Assembly: GCA_964019165.1 (NCBI GenBank) | Contig: OZ025287.1 | Coordinates: forward strand, 2,780,017 to 2,844,016 | DNA: 64,000 bases | Direction of reading: 5' to 3' | DNA from: Mastigias papua | Lineage: Eukaryota > Cnidaria > Scyphozoa > Rhizostomeae > Mastigiidae | Part shown: positions 57,601 through 64,000 of the stretch, piece after piece | Position numbering within the stretch: position 1 is the stretch's first letter | Layout: every line of letters starts with the position of its first letter | Position numbers and translations under genes: made by a program | The notes under the pieces: model-generated | Databases searched by the model: none | Told to the model about the DNA's origin: nothing | Seen by the model: only the letters and a program-made list of their open reading frames with translations

Positions 57601-60600
57601 AATTTTCCCATTATCGCAGGTACTTCTCCAGAAAACCAACATTGTTTCAGGGGGAGAGGGGAATGAAAGTTTGTTGCAGACTGCAAAAAGTGCAAAGTGT
57701 CCCAGGACTTTTGTCGGGTATTGTCTGGTATTGAAATTTTTCAAAACACGTTATACCTGCAATGTGTTGGCTGGTCAAGGGGTAATCGATGGTGCTAAAA
57801 ACGATGGTGATATTTAAAATTCTGTAAGTCATCTCTGTGACGTCATGTCACGTGGGTGTCTATCATTCTGTCCCTCCGGCAGTGCTCCTACCCAAATCGG
57901 TATTAGGCCATAATTTTTACCTTCCAAAAACAATGTAATCGACGAAACGAGCCTCACGAGATTTATCTTGAACATATAGGAACAGTTCGAGCAACATAGC
58001 TTACAAAAACGCTCTAAATACCGGCTTTACTTGAACTTTGCCAGAGCTTGCAAACGAGGCCAAGGCAGACGTTAGCACATGTACTAACGGTAGTATTGCT
58101 ATGGTTACGCAGATGCAGTCCGTAACTTATTAATTTCACCATTCGTTCTTATTCAAATTCCTAAAATATATTCTGCTTATGTATTTTGGCAACTTTTTCT
58201 ATACAAGAGGCGTTATATGTGCACTGCTTTTATGGCTGGTGTGTTAACTGGCTATGCATTACAGTTCAAAATGTACCCAAGAAACACCCCCATTGAAAAC
58301 ATTCGCTATTGATTACATATGCCTGTCTGCATGGCGAAATTTCAGGAATACTTCCGTTATCAGCAAAACAGACAGAACAGACGGCAGGGATATTCAAAGT
58401 CTCCTTCGTGTTACACAATTACTAGTTAGCTAAAAAGAACAACGACCAAAAGTACATTCACACTAGTAATCTAAATGGCTTCACTAGATAACAACAACAA
58501 TTTATTGATGCACTAGAGATAGAGACAATAATGAATGATGCCAACCGCCAATATGTTCGTCAGGTTCACATGTCTGGTGAAGAGACAGTCACTCTATGTG
58601 GCTGTTGTTTTGCTCATTGGCAGTTTTATTGTTACATTTTGTCACTTCAGATCAATGCTGTAAGTGCCCCTCCCTCTGTCCTTTTTGTACCTACGCTTTT
58701 GTATGCAGCTTGACAACAACGGAATGCGATGAGTATCCCGCAGTGTGTTGTTGCTATGCATTCCACAGTTTACACGGTTTACACCAACAGTTTACACTTG
58801 CAAAAAGCTCTGTATTTCTGCATACGCTTAGTATTTAATTTGTGTAAAATACGTAAAAGATGTACACAATATGTGTACACCCATCAACAATATTCAAGTT
58901 TATAGAAAACGTAGTAGTGGTATGAAAATTGGCCCTTTTCCACGGTTTACACTTTCCAAGGTATTAAGAGTTAGGTCATGTGATTCTTTATGCAAAAAAA
59001 GTGTAAACCGTGGAGTTTTTCCTCATTATTTCCTTACCAGTATACTAAAAAATTCATGAAAAATCACTAAAGCATGTACATAGATAGTGTACACCTGGCA
59101 TGGTGGTCACCTTTTTGCTTTCGTCAAGGAAAGCACCCTTTTTTGCCTGATTTTCAAGTGTAAACTGTGAGTGTAAACCGTGTAAACAGTCGCTAGTGCA
59201 TATTGTTGTTGTTGTTCAGTCTGATTTGCATTGAAGGACGCTGAGCCGTGTAATGTATTGCATGTATTATATTCCACAGAACGTAGTTTGTCCACTTTAT
59301 TTTGTCAAATAATCATTTCCCGCATCTTTCCACGATTCAAACTGACTGTTAAGGTGGTCAAGGGGGCTAGAAGTGATAACAGGTTGTACAGCATACCATA
59401 TATTATCACCATCGAATTTACTTGTGTGCTCATTATCTGGGTCCCCGAAGATGGGGAGGCCTTGCCCCTCCCCTCATAGCCTTTCTGGCCTTTTCAGAGG
59501 GCCTAAATCTGTTCTGTCATGACTTAAAATTTCTGAGAAAACGACCCTTCTCCCTTCTAGTTAGTGCTGGAGGCTCACAACTCTTTTTCTGGATGGTTTT
59601 GACTCCATACACTGTTTGCCTATGCGTTTACTCTAGATTTAGAGATCCTACACCGAGTTGTGATTTCACTATGCGGCAAGTTAAACTCCTTTTACCACAA
59701 ATTAACAACTTCATTCTTCTCATCAGTAATTTTCGCTTCTCTCGTCATCTCATTTCAATCTCTGTGTACCCTTATGGTACACTTTTGTGGCCATCTGCAG
59801 CAGCCTATGACAGTTGTTCAATTCCTACAGTCAAGCTCACGATTACGAGGCCACGTCTTTAATACGATGTTAAGCGCAAACTACTGCTCATAATTCTTCT
59901 GCGTTTTTGCTATATAGAAGCTAGAGCCTCATATTTTTGTGAGCATGACGTACAGTTGCACTCGTGTGTACAAAAGTACTGTTTATATGCACCTTCAAGA
60001 GACAAGCCCAATAAATTTACCCTGTGACGTCAGCATGACGTCATAGGGTAAAGATACGTAAAAACTGTTGTCACTATCGTAATCAGCGCCCCCGAAAACC
60101 CTATGATCGCCCATGATTGCAGCCAAATAGCTTTTATCTTTCAAATTTGATACCAGACAATAGTGGACAAAAGTCCTTGGGACACTTAGAAGAAACAGAT
60201 AAAAAACCATTTTCTTCTACATATTGTCATAGTTGCTACAAACATGCACCCCCCTTCCCCCTAGAACAATGTTGATTCGTTTGTGGTACATTTGAAGTTG
60301 GCGTGCACGCGAAATTTTCCCATTATCGCAGGTACTTCTCCAGAAAACCAACATTGTTTCAGGGGGAGAGGGGAATGAAAGTTTGTTGCAGACTGCAAAA
60401 AGTGCAAAGTGTCCCAGGACTTTTGTCGGGTATTGTCTGGTATTGAAATTTTTCAAAACACGTTATACCTGCAATGTGTTGGCTGGTCAAGGGGTAATCG
60501 ATGGTGCTAAAAACGATGGTGATATTTAAAATTCTGTAAGTCATCTCTGTGACGTCATGTCACGTGGGTGTCTATCATTCTGTCCCTCCGGCAGTGCTCC

Positions 60601-63600
60601 TACCCAAATCGGTATTAGGCCATAATTTTTACCTTCCAAAAACAATGTAATCGACGAAACGAGCCTCACGAGATTTATCTTGAACATATAGGAACAGTTC
60701 GAGCAACATAGCTTACAAAAACGCTCTAAATACCGGCTTTACTTGAACTTTGCCAGAGCTTGCAAACGAGGCCAAGGCAGACGTTAGCACATGTACTAAC
60801 GGTAGTATTGCTATGGTTACGCAGATGCAGTCCGTAACTTATTAATTTCACCATTCGTTCTTATTCAAATTCCTAAAATATATTCTGCTTATGTATTTTG
60901 GCAACTTTTTCTATACAAGAGGCGTTATATGTGCACTGCTTTTATGGCTGGTGTGTTAACTGGCTATGCATTACAGTTCAAAATGTACCCAAGAAACACC
61001 CCCATTTAAAACATTCGCTATTGATTACATATGCCTGTCTGCATGGCGAAATTTCAGGAATACTTCCGTTATCAGCAAAACAGACAGAACAGACGGCAGG
61101 GATATTCAAAGTCTCCTTCGTGTTACACAATTACTAGTTAGCTAAAAAGAACAACGACCAAAAGTACATTCACACTAGTAATCTAAATGGCTTCACTAGA
61201 TAACAACAACAATTTATTGATGCACTAGAGATAGAGACAATAATGAATGATGCCAACCGCCAATATGTTCGTCAGGTTCACATGTCTGGTGAAGAGACAG
61301 TCACTCTATGTGGCTGTTGTTTTGCTCATTGGCAGTTTTATTGTTACATTTTGTCACTTCAGATCAATGCTGTAAGTGCCCCTCCCTCTGTCCTTTTTGT
61401 ACCTACGCTTTTGTATGCAGCTTGACAACAACGGAATGCGATGAGTATCCCGCAGTGTGTTGTTGCTATGCATTCCACAGTTTACACGGTTTACACCAAC
61501 AGTTTACACTTGCAAAAAGCTCTGTATTTCTGCATACGCTTAGTATTTAATTTGTGTAAAATACGTAAAAGATGTACACAATATGTGTACACCCATCAAC
61601 AATATTCAAGTTTATAGAAAACGTAGTAGTGGTATGAAAATTGGCCCTTTTCCACGGTTTACACTTTCCAAGGTATTAAGAGTTAGGTCATGTGATTCTT
61701 TATGCAAAAAAAGTGTAAACCGTGGAGTTTTTCCTCATTATTTCCTTACCAGTATACTAAAAAATTCATGAAAAATCACTAAAGCATGTACATAGATAGT
61801 GTACACCTGGCATGGTGGTCACCTTTTTGCTTTCGTCAAGGAAAGCACCCTTTTTTGCCTGATTTTCAAGTGTAAACTGTGAGTGTAAACCGTGTAAACA
61901 GTCGCTAGTGCATATTGTTGTTGTTGTTCAGTCTGATTTGCATTGAAGGACGCTGAGCCGTGTAATGTATTGCATGTATTATATTCCACAGAACGTAGTT
62001 TGTCCACTTTATTTTGTCAAATAATCATTTCCCGCATCTTTCCACGATTCAAACTGACTGTTAAGGTGGTCAAGGGGGCTAGAAGTGATAACAGGTTGTA
62101 CAGCATACCATATATTATCACCATCGAATTTACTTGTGTGCTCATTATCTGGGTCCCCGAAGATGGGGAGGCCTTGCCCCTCCCCTCATAGCCTTTCTGG
62201 CCTTTTCAGAGGGCCTAAATCTGTTCTGTCATGACTTAAAATTTCTGAGAAAACGACCCTTCTCCCTTCTAGTTAGTGCTGGAGGCTCACAACTCTTTTT
62301 CTGGATGGTTTTGACTCCATACACTGTTTGCCTATGCGTTTACTCTAGATTTAGAGATCCTACACCGAGTTGTGATTTCACTATGCGGCAAGTTAAACTC
62401 CTTTTACCACAAATTAACAACTTCATTCTTCTCATCAGTAATTTTCGCTTCTCTCGTCATCTCATTTCAATCTCTGTGTACCCTTATGGTACACTTTTGT
62501 GGCCATCTGCAGCAGCCTATGACAGTTGTTCAATTCCTACAGTCAAGCTCACGATTACGAGGCCACGTCTTTAATACGATGTTAAGCGCAAACTACTGCT
62601 CATAATTCTTCTGCGTTTTTGCTATATAGAAGCTAGAGCCTCATATTTTTGTGAGCATGACGTACAGTTGCACTCGTGTGTACAAAAGTACTGTTTATAT
62701 GCACCTTCAAGAGACAAGCCCAATAAATTTACCCTGTGACGTCAGCATGACGTCATAGGGTAAAGATACGTAAAAACTGTTGTCACTATCGTAATCAGCG
62801 CCCCCGAAAACCCTATGATCGCCCATGATTGCAGCCAAATAGCTTTTATCTTTCAAATTTGATACCAGACAATAGTGGACAAAAGTCCTTGGGACACTTA
62901 GAAGAAACAGATAAAAAACCATTTTCTTCTACATATTGTCATAGTTGCTACAAACATGCACCCCCCTTCCCCCTAGAACAATGTTGATTCGTTTGTGGTA
63001 CATTTGAAGTTGGCGTGCACGCGAAATTTTCCCATTATCGCAGGTACTTCTCCAGAAAACCAACATTGTTTCAGGGGGAGAGGGGAATGAAAGTTTGTTG
63101 CAGACTGCAAAAAGTGCAAAGTGTCCCAGGACTTTTGTCGGGTATTGTCTGGTATTGAAATTTTTCAAAACACGTTATACCTGCAATGTGTTGGCTGGTC
63201 AAGGGGTAATCGATGGTGCTAAAAACGATGGTGATATTTAAAATTCTGTAAGTCATCTCTGTGACGTCATGTCACGTGGGTGTCTATCATTCTGTCCCTC
63301 CGGCAGTGCTCCTACCCAAATCGGTATTAGGCCATAATTTTTACCTTCCAAAAACAATGTAATCGACGAAACGAGCCTCACGAGATTTATCTTGAACATA
63401 TAGGAACAGTTCGAGCAACATAGCTTACAAAAACGCTCTAAATACCGGCTTTACTTGAACTTTGCCAGAGCTTGCAAACGAGGCCAAGGCAGACGTTAGC
63501 ACATGTACTAACGGTAGTATTGCTATGGTTACGCAGATGCAGTCCGTAACTTATTAATTTCACCATTCGTTCTTATTCAAATTCCTAAAATATATTCTGC

Positions 63601-64000
63601 TTATGTATTTTGGCAACTTTTTCTATACAAGAGGCGTTATATGTGCACTGCTTTTATGGCTGGTGTGTTAACTGGCTATGCATTACAGTTCAAAATGTAC
63701 CCAAGAAACACCCCCATTGAAAACATTCGCTATTGATTACATATGCCTGTCTGCATGGCGAAATTTCAGGAATACTTCCGTTATCAGCAAAACAGACAGA
63801 ACAGACGGCAGGGATATTCAAAGTCTCCTTCGTGTTACACAATTACTAGTTAGCTAAAAAGAACAACGACCAAAAGTACATTCACACTAGTAATCTAAAT
63901 GGCTTCACTAGATAACAACAACAATTTATTGATGCACTAGAGATAGAGACAATAATGAATGATGCCAACCGCCAATATGTTCGTCAGGTTCACATGTCTG

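Larger units (their letters stand above)
52021..64000 (+). repeat. 2712-bp macrosatellite, four full copies plus a partial
   Basis: Unit starts at 52021, 54733, 57445, 60157 and 62869, exactly 2712 bp apart; the fifth is cut by the window end. Copies look almost identical; one substitution was noticed, T at 61007 where the others have G. Each unit holds a MITE-like inverted repeat, an E-box next to a CRE site, a cluster of GTGTAAAC/GTTTACAC dyads and a CRE-bearing palindrome. No rRNA, tRNA, snRNA or histone gene was recognised. The longest + frame (146 codons, 53998-54438 and equivalents) has no family signature and its low divergence carries no information about selection. Confidence 0.98.

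Noticed and set aside
52021..64000. Tandem 5S, snRNA, spliced-leader or histone gene cluster
   Set aside because: I looked for 5S internal box, U1/U2/U6 signature and histone-fold sequences and saw none. A GCTGTAAGTG motif near 53235 resembles a donor site but has no convincing leader or Sm-site context.

Overview
This window looks like nuclear DNA of a cnidarian. The key evidence is a six-exon gene at 22505-28256. It encodes a secreted protein with eleven copies of the minicollagen cysteine-rich domain, C-x3-C-x3-C-x3-C-x3-CC, a fold known from nematocyst (stinging capsule) wall proteins of Cnidaria, including Myxozoa. GT-AG introns, long (TA)n microsatellites, SINE, MITE and LINE remnants and two large tandem arrays all fit an animal genome. 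The sequence does not resolve the class (anthozoan or medusozoan).

Layout. 1-12.3 kb: no recognisable gene; TA microsatellites, a 64-bp-arm inverted repeat beside TA tracts, small tandem duplications and transposon remnants. 13117-19789 (+): a complete 12-exon gene for a 453-aa orthologue of PPP1R32/SAXO5 (IIIG9 family, cilium-associated), with an AATAAA 320 nt downstream. 19.8-22.5 kb: intergenic, with one clear MITE. 22505-28256 (+): the nematocyst-type gene, 663 aa, with signal peptide, propeptide, Pro/Gln-rich linkers and a basic tail but no Gly-X-Y collagen segment. 28.3-30.0 kb: no gene seen. 30.0-32.7 kb (-): a decayed RTE-like non-LTR retrotransposon. 32.76-33.48 kb: strongly diverged satellite copies. 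33.49-52.02 kb: about 173 copies of a 107-bp satellite with several layers of block duplication. 52021-64000: at least 4.4 copies of a near-identical 2712-bp tandem repeat that runs off the end of the window.

The two genes are independent, not an operon: each has its own introns and about 2.7 kb separates them. One makes a probable ciliary/microtubule protein, the other a probable disulfide-cross-linked capsule component. Both could be used in stinging cells, which bear a modified cilium, but that link is inference. The right third of the window is satellite and macrosatellite DNA; its open reading frames follow from monomer length and are not genes. All exon coordinates were read by eye from splice signals, reading phase and remembered family motifs; no transcript or database search was available.
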